NCBI RefSeq assembly: GCF_963422355.1
Contig: NC_085094.1
Location: forward strand, 1,245,001-1,309,000
Direction of reading: 5' to 3'
Source: Corticium candelabrum
Taxonomy: Eukaryota; Porifera; Homoscleromorpha; Homosclerophorida; Plakinidae
Length of the DNA: 64,000 nucleotides
The stretch's first letter is position 1. The number at the start of each line of letters is the position of its first letter. This document shows positions 1 through 22,900 of this stretch, piece after piece. The notes under the pieces were generated by a model. It was given only the letters and a program-made list of their open reading frames with translations. It did no database searches and was not told the DNA's origin. The position numbers and the translations under genes are program-made.

Positions 1-600
1 GGGTTCAGGGGGTTAGGGGTTGTAACCCCCTCTTTTCCACAGGCTTGGTTCGCCACTGATAACTAGAAGGAAGAGAGTGTGTAGTCTTGCACCCAGATAG
101 TAAGAAAATTTGTATACAGTGGCGTAGGGAGATGTTCACGAGTGGGGGTGGGGGTGGGGTGGATGTCATCATGAGTAAGCAAAAACTACCTCGCTTGCCA
201 GACAGTGAACAGATTTGCAAAAGTTAGTGGCACGAAAAATTTCAATTTCTACAGTGAACGAGGGGCTTCAGCCCCCTATCCCCCGATTCCTACGCCGGTG
301 GTTATGTACATGGTGGCTGCTATACCTTTGTGCGCACATTATGTCTAGTCAGATTGAAGTAAGGTTTTGCTTTTGCTACCTCTTTGAACATTCTAGACTG
401 ACTACTCAAGACTTATAGTGCGCACTAAAAGTACAGTGGACCACTTTCGTACGTAACTGCCCAATCAGTGCTCCTGGTTTGTAAATTTTTCTACAGGTGA
501 TTGCATTATTTCACATACGTGTATACTACAGGTCAGGCTAGCAGATTATATTTAGAAGTCAAACTTTAGCAATAAATAAATTCATTAGAAGAGATAAAAT
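1..600. other. No gene seen; short repeat fragment at the left edge
   Basis: No supported gene. The first 55 bases (G-rich and C-rich tracts, then an AGGCTTGGTTC-like stretch) resemble the reverse complement of 15500-15590, so this is an end of a dispersed repeat, probably SINE-like. The rest is AT-rich with only short, unconvincing open frames. Confidence 0.4.
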
Positions 601-960
601 TAGTTAACGCTTTATGCCTGCTAGCAGATCAACTCCCTCTTTCAAATATTTATGGATCCGGGCCTGAAAGAGTACCATTGATAATACAATTGAGTTGCCA
701 TTAAGCTGTGGGTTACATCTCAGTCTTTCTATTGTAGCTGCTGTAGTTGTTTTCATCGGGTACACGTGCAGCCATTTTGAGTGTGCATCAACGATGATAA
801 GAAACATGCATCCCTGGTAAGAGCCTGCATAAATCTAGATGAAGACGTGACCATGCATCAGAGTTGTGGTGGCCAAGTCCACGGATGAAGTGGGGCTATT
901 GGAGGATTGTGGCTGGCATTATAACAAGTCTGCACTAAATTCTCTATGTCTCGGTCCGTG
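601..960 (-). pseudogene. Ty3/gypsy integrase fragment, decayed
   Basis: The minus strand reads a retroelement integrase core. The clearest part, at about 720-807, contains VDAHSKWLHVYPMK, the region of the first catalytic aspartate. Upstream coding potential (810-960) can be followed only by changing frame, so the fragment is broken by indels. It is probably part of the same dead minus-strand element whose protease, reverse transcriptase and RNase H remains lie at 2876-4650, with a Helitron leader between them. The family assignment rests on motif recognition; no terminal repeats were found for this copy. Confidence 0.7.
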
Positions 961-1926
961 TTACGCCACAGACCCGTAGGCTGGGGTAAGGAGGGTGAGA
1001 ACGCACCCCCGCTTGCCGATGTCTACTTGTATAAGGGCTTCTCCTTTCACAGGATCACAGTTCATTACTTTAGCTAAAAGAATATATCTAAGCACCTATA
1101 AAGAAATTTCATTGTAGTATAAGACTCTTCCTGATAGTATACCGGTACCGGGTATCTCTCACGCCCGTCAGATTTAACTATAAAATTACAAAATAGGGCG
1201 TTGGATATCATCGAAGCCCATGCAGTGGTCAAAAGGTAATGGCTGTGTATATAGAAAAAGCGTAGAAACGTTGATGAAGGTTTCCTGCCAGTGTACCGCC
1301 AGTCTGTCACGCTAGCAGAAGAAGTGGGGTATATATATGTACAATATATATATATATATGTACAATAGTCCAAGTATGTCAAGAATAGCAGAAAGACAGA
1401 AACACTGCAAAAACTTTGCTGCACAGTTCATTTTTGAGTACTTCAAAAACAATGTGGTAGTTATATTTCTTGAGCACATGATTCCGAACTTTTCTTGTCC
1501 GTTCTTGCAATCACTTTTACATCTCTCTTGGGACTTGTGCCTTCTGCGATATGCACCCCCAGACTAGCCAATGTTAGCAACAACGTAATTGAAATGTACT
1601 GCATGGCAAGGCATACGGCACCGTCACAAAACTATATCGGAAATCCAATCATTTGCTGGAACTGAAGTATGCAGATGGCGAAGGATGTAAGGCCAAATTC
1701 AACAACAGCTGTGATTAAATACTGATTCAACTAGCTTCCCGAATATTCGCATTCTGTTGTAGATAGCCTGAATTCTACCAATTCCATCTTGTACCTAGAT
1801 GTGAGCGGAGCTCTAGCGCACTAGCTGAAACTATTCACGGTTACTTGTTAGCTTCCACGAGTCAGGAAAGAATGACGTCTTTAGCACTCATCAGCATTCA
1901 CTACAAAAACAAGACCATTTAGACTA
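961..1926. other. No gene seen
   Basis: No recognisable coding region or element. A short AT-alternating stretch lies at about 1328-1362. The open frames here have no recognisable domain. Confidence 0.4.
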
Positions 1927-2355
1927 TCTATATATTATAGGAGAGCTGTCTGTCTCGTCTGTGTGTGTATTCGTATGTAGGAGCGTTTCTAAAAAACGGC
2001 GGGTCTGATATCCGCCGAATTCGGCTCGCGCCCGTCGAACATATGCATGTACAGGCCGACGGTGACGTGGCCGGAGTTCTCCAGAGTACATGGGGTTCCC
2101 TCTCAAGGTGTCGATTCCCTCATATAATTTCTTGACGACGCGAACGCTACACCTTTCTAGTCATTCGAATGCACGCCCGCTCTAGTCCCTTATAGACTGT
2201 AGTGTACGTGTCATTGTCCTACGCACGCTTCCAACGATCAAAAAAAGATTTCTTGCCGATTGAAGCCGCTCTTCTAGCGCTTACGTTTCTCTCCAAATTC
2301 TGATTGCATTTGCACCGAATCCAACCTACGCGTTTTCTCCACCAATCGCTACATA
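1927..2355 (+). mobile_element. Helitron 5' leader, truncated copy
   Basis: It starts with TCTATATATTATAGGAGAG after an A, which fits the TC-type 5' end of Helitrons, followed by a CTGTCTGT tract. Two stretches match other leaders in this window: the GCCGAATTCGGCTCGCGC region matches the leader at 13507, and about 60 bases at 2270-2330 (CTCTTCTAGCGCTT through CACCGAAT) match the leader of the 45419 element. It is oriented on the plus strand and carries no Rep gene. No 3' hairpin plus CTRR was found, so the right end is only where similarity fades. It separates two parts of a dead gypsy element. Confidence 0.65.
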
Positions 2356-2875
2356 TTGAACTAGTGAAATATTAGACATCTATACGCACGTTTGCATCCC
2401 AGAAGATTGGAGTTGAATTCACGTACACTCAAAAAGCAACTATTTTAAACGACGGAAACTGTTCTACTAGTTAAGTGAAGTACGTTATCTAAGCCTAGTG
2501 TTGTAAGTACATGTACGTGTATGCTGTTTAATATCAATTAAAATTACGTGACATTGATATGACGTCACAGAAGCTCGTTTTAAAAATTCCGAAGCCCCTA
2601 CGTCGGGGAAGCAGTATACGGACCTGGGCCACCACACACGAGCTGTCGACAATGCCTTCATCTTCGAAAGTCTGGGATGGCCGTCGTGGAGTTATTCCAG
2701 TACTACTTCCTTTCTGAGGTGGGACCCATAGCCGTACCAGTATCCTCGCTCCACAGAGGACATGCACATCCTTGGTGCACAGGCAGTTCGTATCGGCGTC
2801 TTGTCTAAGATTCTAGCTCTTTTGCTCACCTTCCAGAGCAGCCGTTAGGTGTGAAGGAGACAAATTAGGATCTTT
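2356..2875. other. No gene seen
   Basis: There is one unrecognised minus-strand frame at 2534-2767 without a domain. No element ends were found. It may be decayed non-coding sequence of the neighbouring dead retroelement. Confidence 0.35.
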
Positions 2876-4650
2876 TCACATACATTTTGTAATGTCTACC
2901 GAGGTCGTCGGTGATTTGTCCAAGGTCTCCATCAGTAAGATAGTGTCTTCAGGAGTAGACGCCTGCTTTGGCTTGTCCGGAAGTGGTAGTCTGCTCAATG
3001 CATCCGCATGGCTGGGACGTGAATTCTGTAATCGTACGAAGCCAACTTCAAAGCCCATCTTTCATTATTAATTGAATAATCGCTGCCTTTTGTGTTGGGG
3101 TTGCATTTATTTCATTGAACAACGCTAGCAACGGTTTGTGCTCTGCGACCGACTGAAAAGTACGTCCCTATAAATACATATAGAATTTGGTTACACCAAA
3201 ATGCAAGCCAAGTCTTTCTTCTCAATCTGACTGTAGCCCTTTTCTGCTTGATTCAGGGAACGTGGCGCAACGCCACTGGTTATCGGCTCTAGATTATACT
3301 TCGATGCGTCACAGGACAGAACCATGCAGTGGTCGTTTAGGGTCAAAATGCATAAACACCTGCATTAATAAATTGATAATAAGAGCTTCTTGGATCTCTG
3401 AAACGACGTCTCTTCGGTTTTTGTCCTTTGCCATGCACTTGCTGTCCTTGCGCAGAAGCTGATGCAATGGTCCTAGTAGTCTACTGTTGACAATGACAAT
3501 CCTTTCATAGTCTACCATACTAGCGCTAGAGAACGCACGGGATAAGCCTTCAGTTTCGTGACATTTGTTGGTCTAGCTGGCGCTGCTCGAATAGATTTTA
3601 CTTTCTTGTTTGTTGTGGTGTAGCCCGGGCGCATCCAGTCTATGTCCTATGTATATACACTCTACTGCATGATTGAGTCATTAGCAAACATTTCTTTCGC
3701 TGTAGCCTGAAGCCTGAAGCCTGCTTGGTTGATAGGTACTAAAACGTGCTCTAGAATGGCCAGATGTTCAGTCTCTGTCCTTCCGCCAATGAGTATCTAG
3801 GTCGACCAAAAAATTAGTGGATATCGGCAGTTGATACTGGATGGTGAACACACGCAATTAGGAGCTGGGCTTGTTTCAGTACGCACGATTACCCTTTCGA
3901 GTGGCCTCATGCAGTGCCGAGAATATTTCAAAAGTACGATGGGGAATTACAGGATATCCCTCAAGTGGTGTACACCTACGCTCGTGACATATGGAGGGTT
4001 GAGAACTCTGTGCAACCCATCATTTTGGTAAAAATGTCCTCAATCCTAGGTATACGGTACCTGCCCAGCTTCACATCTTGGTTAATTAACTGTTAGTTTA
4101 TAGTCGCCACATAACCTAACAGTTTCTTTAGCTTTCTTCAGGACGACTACGTACTCTATGGGTGCTGCCCAGTCAGCTTGCGTCACAGGCTCAATAATCC
4201 CTCGTTCATGCATTGCAGCAATAGACGAAGATCAGTTTCCACCTTGTTCCTCGATACAAATGGGACCGTTCTTGCTTTGCGGTATCTAGGACACTCCTTG
4301 GTGTCTACCAGTATTTCACATGATCATGCACCTCGTATTAAGTACGCCCCATGTAGCTCTTCCTGAAGACCTCTTCATGTCTCTTCAATACCTCCTCGAG
4401 AGACTTGTGGTACTCCCATCAAACCGTATTATCTATACCAACGACAGTTTCTTGGATTTGTTTCCATATAATTATTGAACTTGTACCATTGTACTTCCCC
4501 TTGCATGAATTTGCTGCACAGTGTACGTCCCTAATTTTACGTGGGTTGGTCTTAGACTTTCATTGATGTTGTGCCACAATTTTCTGTAGGTGTCCTCCGA
4601 CATGATGGTGATGGAAGCACCCGTATCGATTTCCATCTCAACACCTACCC
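2876..4650 (-). pseudogene. Decayed Ty3/gypsy pol (protease, RT, RNase H), rearranged
   Basis: Read leftwards on the minus strand, the pieces are in pol order. A protease DTGAS motif lies at about 4610-4640. Reverse-transcriptase N-terminal coding lies at about 4150-4430, followed by the PRIEDIF and FSTLDMS-like region at 3985-4090. The RT thumb is at 3400-3520 and the RNase H/linker (SHADALSRLPL) at 2900-3058. Several frameshifts and stops separate them. Bases of about 3840-3985 read the RT middle on the opposite strand (APRIFQK-like, then QDIPQVV), so part of RT is inverted. It is non-functional. The integrase piece at 601-960 probably belongs to the same element. Confidence 0.75.
3840..3985 (+). 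pseudogene. Inverted reverse-transcriptase segment
   Basis: The plus strand here reads the stretch of RT that follows the first catalytic aspartate: an LPF-like turn, then PRIFQKYDGEL and QDIPQVV. The RT pieces on both sides read on the minus strand. The simplest explanation is a small inversion inside the dead pol gene. Both ends are approximate. Confidence 0.55.
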
Positions 4651-5013
4651 CATTTAATTAATTATAAGTGTACTCGAACAGTCATTGGAATTTCCCCTTT
4701 CTGGGTTGTGGTATTTAATATGCAATACAATTCAATACCTTTCTCGCCCGGAAGTATGACGCGGCGAAAATGGTCGGCTACGCAAGAATACAACTCTGCG
4801 AGCAAAAACGGTTGCCAACGGCGGATGTAGGCGAGGAAGAGTCTGGCTACGCGAGACTAAAAGTAGAAGCGGCGTTGTCGACTGCGCCACGTCACAGCAT
4901 ACAGGGACGCGTACGCATGCTCAAGCACCTACCATTATTGAAATGTTTCAGGACCTCGCGCGGCTTTGAAAGGAATCCTTAGCTGCCTTAGCCTACGTAC
5001 GGGATTTTATGCC

Positions 5014-14354
<9,341 letters not shown>

Positions 14355-17060
14355 CTCAACGAAGAATATTTATGAAACTTATGCGACTGCAGTCTCGCTG
14401 GTTAGCAGACACAAAGAAAGAGTCATAGAAAAGATGCAAGAATATCTTGGAAGACTTACTATAACTTCTTATTTATTGCATACTAGCTGATTAGCCCTTT
14501 CTTAGCAGGGGTAAGTAATTAAGAACAACACAAAATTCTGGATAGGTTGTCCCCGTATGTATAGCTAAATCTCGTCTAGACAGTCCCGGGTATTTGACAT
14601 TCTCGTTCCCGAGTAAATTAACACAAATTTTTATCTATAAGCGGTAATTGCAGCCCGTTGTTTGCCTGAGCAAAGTAGTCTCGCGTGGTTGATTTAGATT
14701 TGTATAATATGCTGCTCAGCTGTCCGGTACTTCTCACTATAATGTTATTATGGTTCGTTAGGTATCTCGTAAGCACCGGAAGCAAACCCTGAGTCTGAGG
14801 TACATAGACCATCATGACTGTCTAGACAGAAGACATGACTGTAGGCAAGATCCGACTGGATCCAAGCACTGTTTTCGTTAGCAGGTTGTAATGGCATGAA
14901 ATAATGTCCTGTATTATTAAAGTACTATTCGTCTATAAACAGATATACTTGGTACATCTCCATGGCATATGCTAGCCAAGCTATGGATTAGTTAATAGAG
15001 AGAAAATAGCAAATCACGACAGTGCGACTTTCTTCGGTCGTCCATTGTCTTCAATATGTGTGTCGTTATATGCCCCTCCATGATGGGCAAGTGAGGTCTT
15101 TACCCCCATCTGAGCAACCGGCCAACCCGGCAGGTGAGCCCAGCGGGGTACACGTTTCTGTGACACGGCGATCAATGACTAGCCGAATTCGATAGATTGT
15201 GCGGTGACCGCCTAGTGGATATCACTGACCACCAGGAAAGTACTGAACGCTATCGTCAACAGACCGTTCGCCAGACCACAGTAACCTACCAGCGACTGAA
15301 ACAAGTCATAGTATTATGGCCAAAGCTAGAGAAACATAAGAGAAAACAGACAAATTTCATAATTTACTGTCGTCACTGGGGTTTGAACCCCCAAACCATG
15401 GAGTGCCAGCAGGCTCGGATCCAGGAATTTTTGAAAGAGGGGTTGACCTGGTAGTAGTTATTTATAGCATTACTAATTTTCTCTTTTCTAATGAAATTAT
15501 ATAAAATTATTGAACCACGCCTATTGGAAAAGGGGTTGAAACCCCCTGAACCCCTGGATCCCCATCTGGATCCGGGCCTGAGTGGTAGCCATTGTTGCTA
15601 TCCACTAAGCCACGGCGGTGACTTATTATATATATTATTATTATACAAACACAAGAACTTTATTGATATAGCTCTAAATACATACCGGCAACATACTGCA
15701 ACAACAACTGTATGTATCGACACGTGTCATCCAAGTCTACAAACAACAGGTCGACTCTTTCCAGTTCTTCTCCTTCGAAGTTGCCTAGACTCAAAGCCTA
15801 CCACAGAGTCTAGGCATCTTAAAATTAATTAAAAGTCTAGCATCAGAGCTTACCAAAGGTCGACCGCAACCTACGAAAATCCTGGCTTTGCAGGTCGCCC
15901 TTCGTTGAGTGCAAATACCACGATTTGTAGATGGCAACGTACGACACCCTCAGCGACTAGAAATTGTTTTGCTTGCGTTTCCCCGAAGTATTGAATGGAA
16001 GACCAAAGAAGACGATGACATGCATGCAGGTGCAGCTTAATTAAACGCTAACGAAATGTGATATCAGACGGCATGAGGGATTGGCTACTCACTTACAAAT
16101 TCCCCAACCCAGTGGGTGTGTCTTGAGGAATTTTGATAGAAATTCTATAAAAAAAGATTCCAGAGAATATAAAGAGACGTATGTACATAGACTTTCCACG
16201 GGCTGCAGCATTTCATGAAGGGATAACGTGGCGGATCAGTGACCGATAGTTGAAATATGCAGCTGACAAGGTTCATGAAGTTGTATATACCGTAGCCTTC
16301 TAGGTGACTGTGTGCCATCCTTATCTCGTCGTTTTCCGCAAAGGAACCACGTAATGTTCTAACAGAGACAATAGACGAGTGCTATAGAAGAACTATTTTT
16401 TTGTCGTTCCGTTTCTAGATCGCTTCCTTGGTCAAACATAGTAAGTGTTTAGCTAATTAGACTCAAATGTTGTTGAGGGCTTATGATTTCTTTTCTTTGC
16501 ACAATTGCGCATGCGCAGGGAAGGACTTTATGAAACGCAGAAAAGTCAGTGATTGGACTATAAGCCTTGTTCCTCTAGCTATGCGTACAGACTCCCTTTG
16601 GAAACGACAAGAGGAAGAGCCTAGGAGAGTCTAGCAGGCGGATCTAGTCTTGCGACTTTGGACGAGGAGCTGGTATGTTGGAACGTCCAATGGCAGACTA
16701 AAAAACTTGCTCTGAACTTCGTAGCAAGCTCTAGAATTCGGCACAGATGAACCGTATTTTCCAATTGTAAATACACTTTTGAGAATTACTTGCATGTACA
16801 CAAACAGCAACCACTATAGTTGTGAGCGGAGCATCAGTGGACTACGACCACTTAAAACTTACCTGCGTTTCACAATGGCACAGAAAAGACGTAACAGTCT
16901 CGCCTAGCTACACTTTCACTACGACATAAAAATAGACTCGATCAATTCATCTATGATTTTGCTAGAAAACATCCCCGAAGGATGGAATTTATCCGTATAC
17001 TAGACTCAGATGGCTAATTGGCAGCCTAGTGCGTAACTACTGAGGTCCATATATATATAT
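14355..17060. other. Intergenic: 3' side of SNRNP25, no gene seen
   Basis: No supported gene. AT-rich sequence with small repeat pieces; the SINE-like segment at 15370-15640 is listed separately. A short inverted motif (GCCCTTTCTTAGCAGGGG) at about 14495 follows CTAGCTGATTAG and could be a worn Helitron 3' hairpin. Confidence 0.4.
15370..15640. repeat. tRNA-like SINE pieces, head to head
   Basis: The plus strand has GGGGTTTGAACCCCC at 15376, a B-box-like palindrome. The minus strand has GGCTTAGTGGATAGC (about 15598-15612), an A-box-like motif, followed by GGGGGTTTCAACCCC (B-box-like). Both sides contain CGGATCC next to CAGG or GCCTG, a stretch also seen near 655. This suggests two copies of one tRNA-derived repeat in opposite orientation. 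Confidence 0.5.
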
Positions 17061-17061
17061 A

Positions 17062-18276
<1,215 letters not shown>

Positions 18277-19649
18277 TCATACGTTGTCTTGCCAAACTTC
18301 TGATTGATTCATATCATCTGAGTAGCTCTCTGATGGTTCCTTATTGCAACTCTCATCTGGACTGTCGGTTTCCACGTCATTGTCACAATGTTGTGAGCTA
18401 CAACTTCCTTCACTTTGTCTCTTCATAGTAACTTTACGTTCCTTTTGACGTCGATTACAAAACCAAATGCGAACAACTTCTTTGTCTAATCCCAATGCAT
18501 CCGCTAGTATTGCATATTCACTAGAGCTTGGGGTGGGCTGATGTTTAAAATGACTCTCCAATGCTAATTTGGCTTGTGGGCGAAAGGATGTCCGTTTCTT
18601 CCTTTTTCTGAAGGGCATGCGCCCTTCCTGAGATTTTGTCACTTCTTTCTCTTCATAGTCTAGCCATTCCTCAAAGAGTGGTTTTAGCTTGGCTAGATTG
18701 TGGAAATTTAGCTGCATGGCTTCAAACCTAGACACTGTCGTTTGACTAAATGCAATGCCATAATGTTTTTCCATGGCGAGGCCAACAGAAGCCTGTGTAT
18801 ATCCCAGTCTGATTCTTCTCTCTTTGAAATGCGTTGTGAATTTCTCCATGTCGCCAAACTGCTGTCCAATAGACTTTGTTTGTGAAGTGAACCGTTCTTG
18901 GCCGTTCACTTCGTCCAGTGTCAAGTCAACGCAACAGACCGGGTAGTCTGGTGCCCCATGATTGTGATACGAGACTTCGGTGCTTGTAGGCACACCTGGG
19001 AAGTGCGAAGGAGTGCACTTGGGCACGTGAGGATACGCAAACTGATACGGAATGCCTAGATAAAACGAGAACGTAGCCAAATAGTTTGTAGCCAGCTATG
19101 TTGCCATATAGAATTAATTAGCCGCTACTAGGTAACGACAGCGTACAGCAGTCGCATTCCACGATAACAAAAACACTCTGCTGACCGACAAACTTGCATA
19201 CCTAGACGCCGCAAAAACCAGTTATTCTGTATTACCCTACCTGCACTCATGTGTTGAGGATAAGCGACGTAGCGTGCTGCGAAGTTCCCGGGAGGTTGCA
19301 TTTGGTAGACAGTAGAAACACTTGGGCCTCCAACGAAGTTGGCAGGAAAAGGGGTAAACAGAGGAACTGGACTAGTCGGGCATTTTGAATAGACCTCACT
19401 ACTAGCTGCCAGATATCCGTCTTGTTCATTAGACTCCGGTAACTCTGCAGGTGTAGGATCGTGACCCGGAAGATCGTCTACTTCATCGTCGCCACTCTGG
19501 GCGTCAGCGTGTTCCATTACATGCTCATAGAACTGAAGTGAATCTGCAAACTCTGCATGGCAAATCAAGCAGCCGTGAACGTTGTCTTCACCCATGTGTA
19601 GCGCTCTTCTTGCGGCTTTATGTTGGCAGGAAATGCTGCAGGGCATCAT
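18277..19649 (-). CDS. POU-homeobox transcription factor with an N-terminal C2H2 zinc finger
   Basis: Exons are 19241-19649 and 18277-19055, joined in phase 1 to give 395 residues from the ATG at 19649 (a second ATG follows directly; MGEDN at residue 19 is another possible start). Residues 27-47 form a classical finger, C-x2-C-x12-H-x3-H with F at 34 and 40. Residues about 206-270 are the POU-specific domain (RLGYTQASVGLAM, FSQTTVSRFE), and about 286-344 the homeodomain with recognition helix VVRIWFCNRRQKERK. POU-specific domain and homeodomain lie in one exon. The linker is basic, the C terminus acidic and serine-rich. It would bind octamer-like DNA in the nucleus. POU class is unclear; QTTVSRFE is nearest to class I. 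An upstream non-coding exon cannot be excluded. Confidence 0.95.
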
Positions 19650-19945
19650 TTATGCAGATATATACCATAACATGGGCAATAACGTAATTACAATGCTAAA
19701 TAAGTGAGACAATTACCACATGTCTCAATTACAGTAAATGAGCTCACTAGCTAGTGTACTAAAACGGTCGAAGACGCTAGGCTAAGAGTTTTACTAGTAG
19801 CTCTATATTTAAGATAAATCAGGACAAACTGCCTCCATTGTTTACCCAGCTCAGAAATTATGCATTGATTACGTGTACTAGTATCACAATAGATAGACGT
19901 GTCATCAACGACCACACCTGACGCGGTTGTCATTGCGTGTTACCA

Positions 19946-22900
19946 TCACAAAATAGTGTTACCGTGCGCTCTTAATTTCTGTGGCGGAGGACGGCTGTAG
20001 AGAAGGGTGGCAAATATCACTAATGATGCACCGGCTAGGAAATACCTGTCACCAAAAAGTAACTCTACAAAAGGTTTCTGTGACACCACGTTGAATGTGA
20101 CATACGGTGAAGGATGCAAATCTTTCAGTACGTAGAATGAAACAACAGCAGAAAGAACTAGAGAGACCGAGGTGGCAAATCCCTTGAGAATATTGTCTGC
20201 ATACTTCACCACAACACCAATCACCAGTCCACCACATGCCTACCATTTAGTAAATAATACGTACAAGATTACCTAGAGAGACAGACATGCTAGACAGCTT
20301 ACTTGCAAACATATAGTAATCCATGTCAGAGTATTATAGCCTTGTAAGAAACCATGCTCCATGACAGCTTGATAATCATTGGTAAATACCCCCACCAGAC
20401 CAAACAAAATACCTCCAAATGCTACAGGAGGAGAGAAAAAACACCTTGCAGTAGACCAGCAATCATGTAATAGAAACAGTATAACGTAATATGATGTAAA
20501 AACACAATATAATATGTAATATAATCTACTAACGTCATCTGGCACTTGTTAGAGCTGAGCAGTTCCAAAAACTAATCAAAGCAAGACATGTAAGAACTGC
20601 AAGAGCAGTGGAGCTGGGGCACTCGAGCTTAGAGGGATTGGAGATAGGCACTTTAAAGTATTATAGAATTGTGAGATTATTTAGTTATACACACGTGGTT
20701 TATGTGCACATTGTAGTGCTGACGTTGTACTTTCAGATTCGGGCCCCCAACCTAAAGAAGCTCCGGCACCCCTGGAATATTGCAAGCAATTGACAGCTTT
20801 GCTATTCGGTGATACTCATAGCAAATTAATCATAGCAAACAATAGTCGACCAAGCTAATAAATGAGACAACTACGGCAAAAGAAATACACAAACAGTACC
20901 AAGTATGCATATTTCGGTAGTGCATGTATCGTCAGTACAGATAACAGTCTTTGGCTCTCGTATTACAACTGTCCTTGTGGCAGCATAAACTATGATCACC
21001 AAATCAAAGTTGTTACTAATGTCCCAACCATTTGCAAGCATAACATGTGTCATCCTAATGCACATACCTTATATGTAGTGGACAAATACGTATAGACAAC
21101 AATGCCAGGGTTATTCTACTGGAATAACAATAGCGTTCATACCTAGTTGAACATTTCGTATCCACAATGATTGTTTTGATCCTTTGAGGATCTTCTCAAA
21201 ATAGACACCAGAAAATCCACTTGAGCAACATGCACACAAAACAGCTAGCAAACCAATAATAGAGAACGGCCTGTGTGCAGTTTGAGAATCAGATGAACTT
21301 GGCATCTAAACATATCAATAACCCAAAATTACAAGCTTATTCAATAATATCAACATTGTAATAACAATATTCACAACAACACTCAGCAAGAGTTGAAAAA
21401 TGAGCAAGTTGATTTCTCCATCATATCATTATGAGACTAAGCACCAGTTGTACTCTTTTATCTTTCCAGCACTGCATTTGATTTAATTCGACAATTAATG
21501 CTTATACTATTGATCAACACTGTACTGCTACTAATAAGTCTAACATCTATATTTGCAATTGCCAAAATGTCACATTACAATCTTCTCAACATCTTGTTTT
21601 ACCACCAGTGTTTTCTAAATTTCCCCTACTATAAAACCACACAAACAGACTTTCATTGTTCCATCCGTATTTGAAGATAACTTTGTAAAATATGTACAAG
21701 TAACTATCCAACCTTAGAAGCAAACCAACTTGATATTGTTCTGTTCACTAAAGAAATTAAATTCATAGTAAGAAGAACAACAGAAGTCTGTTTGAGAAAC
21801 ATAAACCATGGTGAAGAACACGATATCCTAAACATGCACTTGTAAAGAATAAAATAGAAAGAATAAAATAGAATCAACAATAGTATGTTTGGCATGGTAT
21901 TGGACATACTAAATGGTCTTTTAATGAAGATATGTAAAATTTTAGTTGAAAGTCACAGCTAATGCAAAATTTGTCATTCACTAATATGTAACTCTTCTTC
22001 TAAGTTCTTATCATAACATCAGTTTACTGCCATTGTTTCTCTGCTTTCTAGAAGACTCTAAGTGACAATTTACCCACACATTCTTTGATGTAAGCTTATG
22101 CTAAAGACAATCGTTACCAAATAAGCATCAGAAAACCTGTTCCTTCAAAAGAGAATGATGGTATTGCTCTGCTGATGTTGGTGTTCATTTTAAAAATTGA
22201 AACAAGTGTTTCTTCATGTCTCACTCAACAAAAGCATTACTTCTACATGTAACGGTGTTCTTAAAGGACAAGAGGAATGCGTCCAACGCTTGTTGCAACT
22301 TTCAAGATGATGATCTTGGTCAACAACAACACACAACCTTTTCACGTTCACTTCCCAAATGCCTAGTAATCACTAATTGACTCAATTCTAGACAACCGGC
22401 ATTTCACAATGATTCCACCCAAGTCATCCAGTCAAATCCCACCCCTAATTTCAACACAAGTGTCAAACTACTTTTTGTAACATGCCAAACTTCTCAAGGA
22501 TGGGATGCATCGCTGTGACCTTGCCGTTTCTTAGACATGTGTCACATCACATCCTCTCGAGTCAAAACTTTACAAGTTTCTGCTTCATCTCCATTGTCAA
22601 TGTTGTCGATCAAATGATTAAAAAGTCAGCTGCGTTGATTTCTCGTCCCTTATTTGTTTCAATCTTCATGTTGAACCCTTGCAAGTACAGGGCCCAGTGC
22701 ATAATACGGTCGTTTGTGTACTTCGCCTTGTTTTGGTATTGGGGAGGTTGGTAATCTGCTTGAACCCGAAACCCAAGTCCATTCAAGTAAGGTTGAAACT
22801 TCTTGATCGCCCATATCACAAGAAGACATTCCCTTTCAATTGTAGAGTACGTTCTTTCAGTGGACGTCAGCTTTTTGCTTTGATATGCAACTGGACATGA

